Below, piece by piece: positions 22,123-33,841 of a DNA stretch of 64,000 nucleotides. Where the stretch lies: contig CM037860.1 in the NCBI GenBank assembly GCA_021292105.1, forward strand, positions 9,380,698-9,444,697. Direction: 5' to 3'. Under the pieces are notes generated by a model that searched no databases, was not told where the DNA came from, and saw only the letters and a list, made by a program, of their open reading frames with translations. Position 1 is the stretch's first letter. Each line of letters starts with the position of its first letter. This stretch comes from Anadara kagoshimensis. Its lineage: Eukaryota; Mollusca; Bivalvia; Arcoida; Arcidae. A program made the position numbers and the translations under genes.

Positions 22123-25100
22123 ATGGATGTGAAATTAACTTTAATTTTAAATGCTTTTATTTTAATTTTTGGTTTGACTGCTGGTCAATTTCAAAATCAG
22201 CCAAATCCACCTAATAATAATTTATTAACAAATGGACAACCTTTCTTAGGAAATAATAACGCCGGTGGACAGTTTAACGGAGAACCATCATTTCCAGTAA
22301 ACAACAATTTTAATGGACAAACGAATCCAGTAAATAATAATTTCAACAATGGACAAGCGAATCCTATAAATGGACAATTTCCACCGAGGAACAATATTCC
22401 AGGACAACCTGGAAATCAAGGTATCAATCCAAACACACTTGGAATTAATACACCTATTAATAATCAGGTTCCAGGACCAGGAGGATTTCCACCAAACAAC
22501 AACAACATGGGAGCTTTTCCAGGAAACAATAATCCATCTGGAATAGCCTCATTCCAGCCTGGTGGATTTCAAACAGTTAATAATCAATTCCAGAATCCAT
22601 TCGTAGCTGGAAATAATTTTGGACCAGGATTTGGAGGACCAGGATTTGGAGGTCCAGGTAAGCTGTGTTTAATATTGTATAAATTACATTAACGATTTGA
22701 AATCATAAATATGTTTTCTTCAAATATTTTCATAAAACTTTTAATTGCAATTTACTGACTTTTCAGTGAATAACGCGGCTATTCCCCCTCTTTTTTGAGG
22801 TTTATTTTCGTTTTTGAAGAAATTTAAATGAAAGGATGCTTTCAATTGATATCCATTTACAAATAATACTACCATCATCAATAATAATAACAATAAGCCA
22901 CAGTAGATGTTGGTGAATTAAAATGTTAATGCCGAAATGTAGTATTTTATGTAATATAACTTTTATGTATATTATTTTTATTAAACTTTGAAACTTCCGA
23001 AAAGGGAGATATGTTAATTACAAAATTTTTCAATTTAGAAACAACAGAAATTCTCATGGCATGCCAACACGGTAAATTTGAATGCGGCGCACTTTTGTCG
23101 GTGCTACTTTAAATAGTACATGTGTATATTCATTCATCATTTATTTGATTTATCTTAAATTAAAGAAAATTCAATAAAAAGAAATAGATTATTTACCCTG
23201 AAGACAGCCCGTAACTTTTGAAGAAACCATAAAAAAATGTTCATAATTACTACAAAGTATAATTAGTTTTTGATTTGTACAATGTAATATTTTTTCGTTA
23301 TTAGGATTTGGTCCAGTCGGGCCAGGAGGACCAGGTGGCCCAGGTGGACCAGGGGGTCCAGGAGGTCCCGGAACACCAGGGGGGCAACTATTGATGAGTC
23401 TGTCACAGAACGTTAACAACTACAGATACGGAACATGTTACTTCAACGTTACTAGTGGAAGCAGTATCGTCGGACGAGCTGATTTAAGACAATTTGTAAG
23501 TACCAATATTTATTGAACTGAATTAAGCGACTTTCAAAGAAGGAAAGAAAAGAGAAAGACAGAAAAAACCACTCCATATACAATATGTATGTGTTTTTAT
23601 TAAAAATTATTTTAGAGACGATATCTAAATTTAAGTTTTCAGGCCATATTTAGAGGTACAATTTAAGGTTTTACTCGCCTTTTCGTTGGCAAATTCATTG
23701 TTTATTGAAGTGTCCGTGTTGACTGCATCAAGCATCCTCTGCATGTCTTGTTATTCCCGGAAATTCGACAGATTATCCGACTTTGCTGTTTCCTAAAATA
23801 TGAAACAATAGATTGAATTAGAATAAAAATTAAGATCTTCGTTTTTTTGTAGATTTTTGGTGAATGGCCAGTAGAAATCAGAATCCAGGTTGTTGGTCTG
23901 CCCACCTCTCCAGTAGACACCCAGAGAGGTATCCACATCCACGAGTATGGAGATACCGGTGGTAACTGTGCCCGTGTTGGTCCACATTTTAACCCAACAC
24001 TCACAAGACATGGTGGAAGAAATAACTATCCATTGTAAGTAACATTAAAATTTAATGAAAAAATAATATTTTAGATTCTTTCAATTAGTTCAGATACATA
24101 TTTTAGTATTTAAAAGTATTTACTTTAAAAAAAACCATTTTAGCTGCATATTAACCCATAGACACGATAAACAGCATTTTAAATGTAGCAATAAAATTGT
24201 GTAATGATGTTAAATTACTAATTAATAATAAAGCAAAGTTTTTAATTTTACAGAGGTGAAAAAATCTAGAACTGTAGTTTCAAGATATTAATTTCCATTA
24301 CATATTCGTGCTGTAATCAATATTTTAAAAAAATAACTTGAGTTGACATCAATGGTTTTATTAATGTAAATAAATAAATAAATAAATAAATAAATCTGTT
24401 TTGTTTTCAGTTTGAGACATGTTGGAGATTTAGGAAATATGTTACAGTCACCAAAAGGAGTAGCATCCACACAATTCAGAGATAACATCATATCTTTACA
24501 AGGACAAAACAGTGTTATTGGACGATCACTTGTGGTTAGTACTTACACATTGGTTCAGATACTTTTAATGTAATAGTTTAAATGATAATTCTTTTTAACT
24601 TGTCATTACAAAATTACAAAATAATTTTGACTGTATCTGAAGAAAGATATGGATTTAAAATATATAAAACAAACAGTTTTAGATGTCCTTTTTTGCAAAT
24701 TCTACATTACATTTGTATTTGTAATTTTTCTTTAGATAAATATTTTCTTCATATATGAATTTTTTTGTTGGTCTTTATTTTTGTAACCTTAAGCTTGTTT
24801 CTTTCCTTTTGACCAAAATTTCACTATTTACTTTACATTTAATTATTCAAGTTCCACATTCTATTCCATTTCCAGATCAAGTATGAGCGTGATGATGAGG
24901 GAACTGGTACCAACTCTAGAAGCCAGGTAGATGGAAATGCCAGAACTCCTGTAGCCTGTTGTACTATCGGTAGAGCTGGTCCTGGAAACTGGCAAGATCC
25001 ATACACAGAGGAAGAACTTATATCCATGTCTGGAGGAGTCTGGAACAATGGAGGTGGCTCCACTTTTGGAGGTAACACTCCAGTTCAGGGTGCAAATCAA

Positions 25101-27095
25101 ATGGATGGTGCCATGAAAAATACAAATTTTAATGCTGCCGGGAATAATCTAAATGATGGTTCCCAAAATATGGGATCTCTGAATGGAGACACCTTTAATA
25201 TGGGTGGTTCTCCAGTTGGAGGAGGTCCAATAGGTGGCAACATGGGTGGCAACATCCAACCAGGTGGTTTAAATGGAGAAACTCAACCTGCCGGAGGTAT
25301 TTCTTTTTTGATTTGAGTTTTAAATTGGCACAATGGTGACTGGTGTTGAACATTGGAATGGCTTTGACTGGCAAGCTTGATTGGTAGCTTCTGGTTGGCT
25401 TCTTAGCCACTGGTTTCATGCTGATCATGATCTGGTTTAAAATATCTATCCTATACAAAGGTGAAGGATATATGGTAACTGTCACACCCACAGATAGAAA
25501 GTGCTGACCTGACTGTCTGTACTTTTAAATGATTCCTTTCACCTTTAATGAAAACCCCATTTGAACACCAAGCTACAGCACATTTCTGGAGTTGAAATGG
25601 GTTAGGGGGAAGGAGTTGGCTTATTCCATTATGGTTCAAGGGATCATAGCATATTCCATTATGATTTAAGGGATGAAAAGGCTTACATTAGCCATATTGT
25701 CATTGTGCTTAAGAGCAGCTTCAACTTGGTGTTCAAATGTTATGCTTACCCTCCTTTACCCTTAAAACCATCACATTGTTTCTAAGAACCAATTGCTTAA
25801 CATGTCATTTTACTCACCTTAACCTTATTCCTTACCCCCACAGTGGTTTCGACATGCACAATTAAACTTGCAGAATTTTTTTCCATTTTTAAAAGAAAAA
25901 TTAAAACTCATTTATAATATTATTATTTTTTTTTCTTAAATAATTTAGGTTTCTATATCATGTAACTAATTCTATGCAAGTTTGGTTGTGCTGTGTCAAA
26001 ACCTAATTTAATTATTTGATGCATTTGTAAAGTCACTTTGCATAATGATAATAATGTTTAAGTCATGCAAAACAATGTATCCATTTTCATTTATACTTTA
26101 CATACATATGATTTGTATTTGAAGTTTCAAATATGCTAATTTTAATACTTTTTAAGAACAAACTTTCTAAAAAGAAATAATCTTATATTAAATAGTATAG
26201 AAAAGTAAAAAAAATACCTGATTAGAAAACTTTATAAAGGGGCATAATTTTAATTATCTCCCTTGGTAAATGATAACTCTCTTTCAGGAAAAGAACAGAT
26301 ACTTTTTTATTTGGTTTAACAATAACTATTTTTCTGATTTTTCATTTTTTACTTTACATACAATTTAACCACATTATTTATCTGTTTTTAGGATTAAACA
26401 CAAACAATGGATTCAATACAGCAAATAATAACAACAATAATAACAATGCTTTCTCATTTGGAACATCAGGTAATTAATAAGTCAAAGTTCTATAACAGAA
26501 GAAAGATATTCACAAATGAAACACATTTACTTAATGGCTTTATCCAACGCAACCAAGAACACAAGACAAATCAATGATAAAACGGCCAACAAAGCACTTC
26601 CACTTATCCTTGGACAGGCATTGGGGTAAATGTCCAGTGGTGTGGTTATATACTGTTGGAGCCCAATAAGTCTAAAATAAATTGATTTACTTTTGACCTA
26701 TTTTATATCCCTTGCAATATGACATGAAAGAAGAAATACTATCTTTATAGGTCAAATAAACAATTATATGAAATTACCTTGTACTTCCAAAGATAAGTCA
26801 CAACTTTTCTACTACAATAGATGCTTAACTTTTCATGGAACACAGACTTGCTGTAGTATAAATTTGAGTCTAATCACAAGACAGTCTCTAATATTTATTA
26901 TTATTCATTGATTTATTGATTTATTTTTTAGGCAACACAAATAACAACAACTTCAATACCAATCCAAATACAAATACCAACAACAACAACCCAGCCTTCA
27001 CATTTGGAAATACCAACCAAGGTGGCACAGGAACCCAGGGAGGTACTGGCTCAAACACAAATTCGTTTGGTTTCCTTGGCAATGGCAAGAAGTAG
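22123..27095 (+). CDS. Secreted Asn/Gly-rich protein with Cu/Zn-SOD-like domain, 7 exons
   Basis: Exons: 22123-22657, 23305-23495, 23853-24034, 24411-24534, 24876-25296, 26392-26469 and 26932-27095, all GT-AG with matching phases (564 aa). Order of parts: signal peptide (residues 1 to ~21), Asn/Gly/Pro/Gln-rich region (~22-178), Pro-Gly-Gly stretch (~182-204), SOD domain (~215-380), Gly/Asn-rich tail with poly-Asn. In the SOD domain the metal-site motifs are HIHEYG (270-275), GPHFNP (285-290), RHGG (294-297) and LRHVGDLGN (304-312), so five His ligands and the Asp remain. Both disulphide cysteines are present (281, 372 or 373). The last copper ligand, His in the usual 'GRT.VVHE' motif, is Lys346 (GRSLVIKYE), and the active-site Arg near 'RLAC' is Pro369. 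Dismutase activity is therefore doubtful. Bivalve relatives of this fold (pernin, dominin, cavortin) are abundant haemolymph proteins; the Asn-rich flanks also resemble shell-matrix proteins. The actual role is unknown. The final two exons are small phase-1 Asn-rich cassettes. Confidence 0.88.
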
Positions 27096-27720
27096 ACAAG
27101 GAGGAGCATGGCATAAAATCAACATTATCAACTGTATGAACCAGTGAAAAACAATATGGTTGGCACCGACAATCACCAATAGGACAATTATGACTCAAAT
27201 ACATGTTGTTTGTTTATCACTATGGAAACACAACCATTAAAATATCTTCACAAGAGACTATTACTATTTATATATGGAATGAATGTGTTCTTCATGGGTG
27301 TGTGTGTGTGTGTGTGTGTTGTTTTGTGTGTGTGTGTGAATGTATGTGTGTGTAAATGGGTATTTGAAGTGAAGATTGGGGTGGTTTCATATACCATGCA
27401 GAAAAACGTGGTATAAGAATGGGGGCAGGGTGGGTTTTTAAAATAAAAGGTCAAACAAAACTTGATTTGTTTGTACTAGGATACAGAGATAGAAAAACTT
27501 ACACTGAATAGTCTTTCTCTGTGTAATATTGTGTTGAAATGTTTATATATAGAATTATGTTGACCATCCATAAATGATGACTTTAATGAACATTTGAACA
27601 ATAAATCTTTTTTTATATATTGAAAAATGAAGCAATTTAAATGTTAAAACATATTTATGTGAATAAACTTATTTTTTACAAAACAGTTTACTCTTGAGCT
27701 TAATCTTTTAAATGGGTTTT
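27096..27720 (+). other. SOD-like gene 3' UTR with poly(A) signals
   Basis: Downstream of the TAG at 27093-27095 there are AATAAA hexamers at 27442-27447, 27600-27605 and 27662-27667. Any could define the 3' end. A (TG)n-rich stretch occupies about 27298-27352. Confidence 0.45.
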
Positions 27721-27999
27721 GAACCAGAGGGATGCAGCAAATGCCACTAGATAGGTATGGATGCATCATTTTGTAGCTAGCGTAACAGGAAGTGCCTACA
27801 CTTCCAGAGCACCTGGCGTCAATTACCTAATGGAAGTTCATGTGTTTCATTTCCAGTTTTCAGTTTTTATTTATCTTTGGGATTGTGATTTGGACATGGA
27901 TTGGTATGATTATTATTTATTTATAGAGGTTCAATACACATGGAAGTTTAAAGTTTATAAAAATTCAATTTTATATAGTGAAATTGATGGAGTATTTGT

Positions 28000-28110
28000 G
28001 TGTTAAATCCCAGTCAAGACTATTTCACTTATATTGAGGATGATGGAGGAAACCAGAGAAAACCACTGACCTTTGGCAAGCAAACTGTCAAACCATCTAA
28101 CACTATGATC
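28000..28110 (-). repeat. SINE 3'-end fragment
   Basis: The reverse complement of 'aaatcccagtcaagac' followed by 'tatttcacttatattga' matches the tail of the SINEs at 18236 and 29795. No tRNA head was found. Confidence 0.5.
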
Positions 28111-28587
28111 TAGTCAAGAAAATTTCTATCAAAGGCAGTTAGGTCCCCTTTCATTTCAAGACAAGTTGTTAAAAGGTTTTACTACTTCATCTTGCTGGGA
28201 ACTTGAACATAGATACTGTAAATTAGCCTTCCAAACTTGTTAGAAACATTTGTGTGTTGAAGAGTTTCTAGGCCTTTTGGTTAATGACAAGGTGTTTAAA
28301 GGTTTCACTTCTTCAGTTCACTGACTTTGAATGTGGAAAAGGTCAACCAGGTTTACACACTATGACGAACACTATGTCCTGATGCTTTATATATAGCTTA
28401 TGTGGACTTTCAAGTTCCTAGGCCTTTTGGTTCATGACAAAGTAAATCACCTTCACTCACATAATAGAGCTTCATGCCCTGATAAAATAGATTTAATGAT
28501 TCTGGAGAAAGTGGTTTAAGTATACAGACCATAGACAACAGATTAATCAGCATTTGAATAGCTGACATTGATTATTTGCTCATATGA
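28111..28587. other. Intergenic with local direct repeats
   Basis: The phrase 'ctaggccttttggtt.atgacaa' recurs at about 28270 and 28421. No gene is seen. Confidence 0.3.
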
Positions 28588-29658
28588 AGAACAAGAGGCC
28601 CATGGGCCTTAACGCTCACCTGAGGCTGAGTACATATCTCATGCAGAGATTCAATGGTCAATGACATTAATAATAGAGAATTTCAAAATTTTCAGCAGTA
28701 AGGGACAATTTTATGTAAGTATTTTTGCAAATTAATTATAAAAATTATTATATAAGAATGCTACATATAACATATCTAAATTCTAGCTACAATATATTGT
28801 TTATAAACAGCTAAACATCTATATATCAAAATGTTCATTAGGCCAATACCTACAATATTCTAATACATGTAATATACATGCCTACTAGTATACAAAAAAT
28901 TGACAGTTTTTGAGATAATTAACAATTTAAGTATTTGTTCGTGTCTATGACTTTGACCTTTGAACCTATGACCTTTATTTATATATCAAAATAAACGTTA
29001 GGCCAATACCTACAATATTCCATACATGCCTATGCAAAAAGTTTATAGTTTATCAAAATGAGCATTGTGCAAATGCCTACAATATTCTAATATACATGCC
29101 TATACAAAAAGTTTATAGTTTTTCAGATAATTAACAATTTAAGTATTCGTTTGCGTCTATGACCTTGACCTTTGAACCTATGACCTTCATTCATACATGT
29201 ATATCAAAATGATCGTTGTGCAAATGCCTACAATATTCTAATATTAATGCTTATACAAAAAGTTTATAGTTTTTGAGATATATTGACAAATACATTTATT
29301 TTAGCAATTTGCCCCTTAAGTACCTTGCCATTTCCCCATTTTGGCCCCCACAGTTACAATTTGTGCAAATCTGAAACTAGGTGCCCTAAGTATGTTTCAC
29401 ATGAAATATCTAAGTTATATCTCTTGTAGGTTCAGAGAAGATTCTTAAAGATTTTCACTATTTCCCCCTTTTTGGGGCCCCAAGGGGACATAACTAATTC
29501 ATTTGTGCAAATCTGGAAGGCCTTCACCTAGGCATTATGATCACTAAGTTTCATCAAATTCGGCTTGGTAGTTTTAGAGGAGATGATTACAATGTACAAA
29601 GGTAATGCACAACGCACAACCGACGGTGAACCATTGCAATAGCTCATCTGAGCTAAAA
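28588..29658 (+). mobile_element. Helentron/pearl-like bivalve element, short-core copy
   Basis: It opens with 'aacaagaggcccatgggcc', containing the perfect palindrome AGGCCCATGGGCCT (28596-28609), and ends in a near-palindrome TAGCTCATCTGAGCTA (29640-29655). The core (about 28845-29284) holds about four copies, one truncated, of the same satellite seen in the larger element at 38155-40932. The right arm shares 'agtttcat.aaa', 'gtagtttagaggaga'-type sequence with it. This arm-satellite-arm plan matches bivalve pearl/CvA-type elements, which have been linked to Helentrons. There is no Rep/helicase ORF, so it is non-autonomous. Confidence 0.65.
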
Positions 29659-29794
29659 ATGTAGAAAAGAACCTAGAAGTATATGCACAGATTTGTGAGA
29701 CAGAAAAAAATATCAGAAAAATATGTACATAAAAACGGAATACATGTATGCAGTTAAACAATAGGTATAACAGGGAGATCAGTTGAGTAGAATT

Positions 29795-30117
29795 GAGTAA
29801 TGGTGTTTAATGTCCCAGTCAAGAATATTTCACTTATATTGAGATGTCGCCAGCTATAGGCAAAGGTGCAGAAATTTTGCCTGTGCATTGGGCTGATGAC
29901 ATTATACAGCAAGGTTCTTTATCGTGCCGAGCCTACCTTGATATGGGACCTTGGTTATTTGAAGTTCCCATCAAAAAGAACCATGGTTTTTATTTTGTAA
30001 TGCAGAGTGCTTGGTGAAAGAACACTTTCAAGTCTTGGGTCAAACCCGGCAGGGGATCGAACCCCTAACCTCTCACTTACGGAGCAAGCACTCTACCAAC
30101 TGAGCTACCGCAGTGGT
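29795..30117 (-). mobile_element. tRNA-derived SINE with intact Pol III head
   Basis: On the minus strand the head (30116 down to 30045) reads like a tRNA: A box GCTCAGTTGGTAGAG, an anticodon-arm-like CTTGCTCCGTAAGTGAG, and B box GGGGTTCGATCCCC. The body then runs down to the tail 'aatataagtgaaatattc', 'ttgactgggacattaaacacc'. Of the SINEs in the window this has the best-preserved promoter and may be among the youngest. A flanking target-site duplication was not identified. Confidence 0.75.
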
Positions 30118-33100
30118 AACAAGGAGATCAGCCTATAAATGGTACAACAAAGAAATGACATGGAAGAAGAAACAAAATATGAAACAGACACAAAATATCA
30201 TTTGCTTGTAAATTTATTATTGGAATAAAACCAGCATTGATTTGACAATTTTTATACTCTTGCCTTGTTAATTAACAAGATAAAGTAATGAATTTATACA
30301 TCTATATTTCATAATTTATACACATATATTAACATTGCCAGCACATATTTCACATAAAACATAACAGTATAATTCACAACAAGTACAACCAGCATATCTA
30401 TAACACTTACATGATATGAAACTTGATTACTGAAATGTGATTCTAAGCGTTAATTTCATCAGCCACAATCCTTAATGAAATGATTATGAGTGCTTGTATA
30501 ATGAACTACAGTTTAACTTACATCATGTAAGTGCTGGAACTATGAGTTAGTTCACAAAATTGAGAACAATTTTTAACGATGTTCAAGTGATAAAAATCAC
30601 AAGGATGAAAAAGAAAAGCTATTATAATCATTATAAGTTATCTAAGGTGTTTCAGAAATTGACATACAAGTTATCAAAGTTCTTCTGTATAGTTTTCTGG
30701 ATAAACAAAAACTTTCAGATTTCTTTAATATTTTCATACTCAATAAATATACATATATAATGATAATTCAAAAAATGGATTTAAAATTTCTCAATCTTTT
30801 TTTCGTGAGTGTGTGTGTGGAGATAAAGCATGTCACAAATCAATACTAAATGTTGATTTTTCTATAATTGATATTCATGAAAATAACACACACACACACA
30901 CACACACGCACACACACACACACACACACACGCGCGTAAAAGAGAAGTTAGGAAACTAATATTCAATGGTTTGCCTAAAATTCAGAATAAGGGGAATAAC
31001 TCCAATAATAAAAGCGCAATTCTCATCACCTTTACACCTTGTATTTACCTTTAAATTTTCATTATCATTACATATTTTTGGGACATGTATTATACATATA
31101 TATTACAGTACTGGGCACTGTATTGAATTTGATATAGAAGGCTGGTGGCTATGTTGTAAATTTTAACTAACTAAATGACTAATTGACATTAGTTAATGTA
31201 TTTCTTCCCTTCTTCCTCTTTGGATCCTTAGAATATTGTTTGTGTTCATTCTTAATACATACATAGTAAAATAACATAACTGTTAAAATTAAATTTCAGA
31301 CAAATTTATTTATTTACACAAAGATATCCATCATCAATAAAATACATTCATAATTAATGAACAACAAATGCACCAATCACATCCAGCCACACATTCAATA
31401 TTGCGTAATACAGACCGATAAAATGGTTTATTTCTATACCACAAAATAGTTATTTACAATAGTTATCACAATACAAAAAGGGAAACACTCATTTTTTAAA
31501 TCATTATTCAGAATAGAGTTCATCCAAACGTACCTTGTGACACTTGATAATCATTGTGCAAGCTATTTTCCGCTGGTTATTGAAAATTGTACTAAACATA
31601 ATTTCCAGTATTTTCAAATAGTCATTTGTTAAAAAGAAACAGAAATCTGGTTTGATATTCAAGAGAAATATCACATTGAATACAACATGTTATTTAGTAC
31701 ATGGGCATTGATCCCATTGTTTTTTTTTGGGGGTTTTGAAAATAATATGATTGAGTTACTGAAGAAATGAAAATCACAAAATACATACTGATAATTTTTT
31801 AACCTTTTAATAATCAGTTTTAAAACAAACCACCAGGGTATACTTCTGTAATTGTTAAGTTTCCTTCTCAAAACGGAGAATTGATGCCCCTGTCCTCAAA
31901 ATATTTTACTTAAATATAATGTATATACATACTTACATTAGGAATGGATAGATTATTACAAAGTTCTGGTACAACATATAACTTTGTGTGAGAAACACGG
32001 AATTCCATTTAAAACATGAAATTTTCACCTCTGTAAAATTAAATGAATATATACAGCATTCTTGAGTATTTAACTTTTAAGTTATAGTTCTTCATAGATC
32101 TCTTTATAATTAAAATTGTCAACAAAACCACAAGTTATATAATAATTACATAATGTATTTAATAATATTAATGACAATGGGCACAACCACGTACCTTGCG
32201 ATAACCCTCAATCTGTGTTAATTTTGTTTTTGTTGTTGTTTGTTTTATGAGCTATTATACATTTTCCTATGAAATAATATGACATATTCCTTTAACAAAT
32301 ATATCAATAATGTGATATATACCTTATCACATCACGTACATTAGTATGGTACTTAGTACAATGGTAAACCCATCATTTTTAAAATGTGTTTAAAATTAAC
32401 TGGTCCCTTTCTTAAAACAATTCTGTGGTCAATTTTTAAATAAAGTGTAAAACAACTTTGAACTTCCTGTAATTTATTTAGTAATTACCGGTAAACATTC
32501 AATTTCAATGAATAAATTCTTTCTTCATATCTATAAATCTAGTTTTTATAATTATAAATTATTCTAGAAGACCTTGTCAAACATGACTTTATAACAACAA
32601 ATAATAACAATAGCTTTTAAAAAGAATTGTCCAAAAACATCTAATATCTGTAATCATGAATATGTAATTGAAACCTAAAATGCAACCCTTATCTTTTAAG
32701 ACCCATAAATTGGTTCTCATATCAAGACATACCGGTATTTAACACAACCATGGACCCTGGAGGCCATTTGTGATAAGTTTCACAAAATCCCTCAATAAGT
32801 TATTTCCTGAACATAATTTTAAACATACACTCTCCATGACCTTGGCCTATAAGATATGACCTTGGTTCAAGGGCAAAATACACTCATATACCGTGGAGAT
32901 AACTTGTTTTGAGTTTCAAAGAGTTATTGTCCGGACACATACATACATCCTTTTTGACATTGCCTGTTAAGATATGTAATACATCATTGGACCATGGAGA
33001 TCGTTTATGTTGAGTTTAATAAAAATTTTCCTGAAGTAGCCATGAGTTAGCAGTCATGAATCAACATGAACAGATACAGACAGACAACCCACTCAAACTC

Positions 33101-33841
33101 AATTTGTGGTGGATATAATAAGGATTAAATTCATTTTATAAAAATCTCCAGCTCCAATCCAATAGAAATTCCTGTACATTTTCATTTATAATAAAGATAG
33201 ACTGATGTATTTTCAGACTTTTCATCCATGTCAGTCCATTATAGTATGCTGGCTAAGAAAAGGCAAAGTTGATTTGATATACAATGGTTTACAGGTCATT
33301 TTTAAAAATCAATTAAAGTATAACAGAGTTTTTATGACACAATTGAAAATAAAATATTGACAGGTGGAAAATACCAAAACAGATGAAAATTAGAAAACAT
33401 TTCATCTTAAAAACTTGAAATAAATCTATGGATTGTACCTAATTCGGTTCTGTCTTTCTGTTCTAGCTTAACCAGTTGTTATAGAAAATTGAGTTCTTCT
33501 GTATGAACCAAAACATTTGAAATTGGTGTAACAGTATACACTTAGTTATTGGATTGATTGATTGATTGGAGTTTTACGTCCCATTCAATACAGTTACCAA
33601 AGAGAAGAAATTTACTTTGATAATGTTAAGTTTTCAATGTATATATGGTTAAGATAATGGATGTTTGAACAACCAGGTATCACTATCTGGATATTGCAAC
33701 ACATGTACATTACATGTAACTCCTTAATTAATATGTATTCCACTACAGCGGATAGTCCTAAAAATCTCAGCAACGATAAAAAGTGACACAAATCATGATA
33801 AAATATCTATAACATAGCTTTATATACATAATATATTAAAA
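30118..33841. other. Intergenic, ARFGAP1 3' side
   Basis: AT-rich. It contains a CA/CG-interrupted microsatellite (30886-30936), a minus-strand SINE tail scrap at about 33551-33590, and a region at 32740-33115 that resembles a decayed dispersed repeat ('atgaccttgg', 'acagacagacaaccc'). The ARFGAP1 3' UTR must lie just below 33842, but its poly(A) site cannot be fixed. No other gene was recognised. Confidence 0.4.
30886..30936 (+). repeat. (CA)n microsatellite
   Basis: CA repeat interrupted by CG dinucleotides and ending in CGCGCG. Confidence 0.9.

Noticed and set aside
22197-22394. Minus-strand open frame over SOD-like exon 1
   Set aside because: Shadow of the Asn-rich coding repeats on the other strand, with no splice or domain support.
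23189-23419. Minus-strand open frame reading a collagen-like Gly-Pro-Pro run
   Set aside because: It is the antisense of the Pro-Gly-Gly stretch in exon 2 of the SOD-like gene; the sense strand has proper splice sites and joins a SOD domain in frame.
27248-27454. Open frames rich in Thr-His / Cys-Val
   Set aside because: Produced by a TG/CA microsatellite in the 3' UTR of the SOD-like gene.
30045-30116. Possible functional tRNA gene on the minus strand
   Set aside because: It has A and B boxes but is fused to a SINE body and tail, and the acceptor stem does not pair convincingly.
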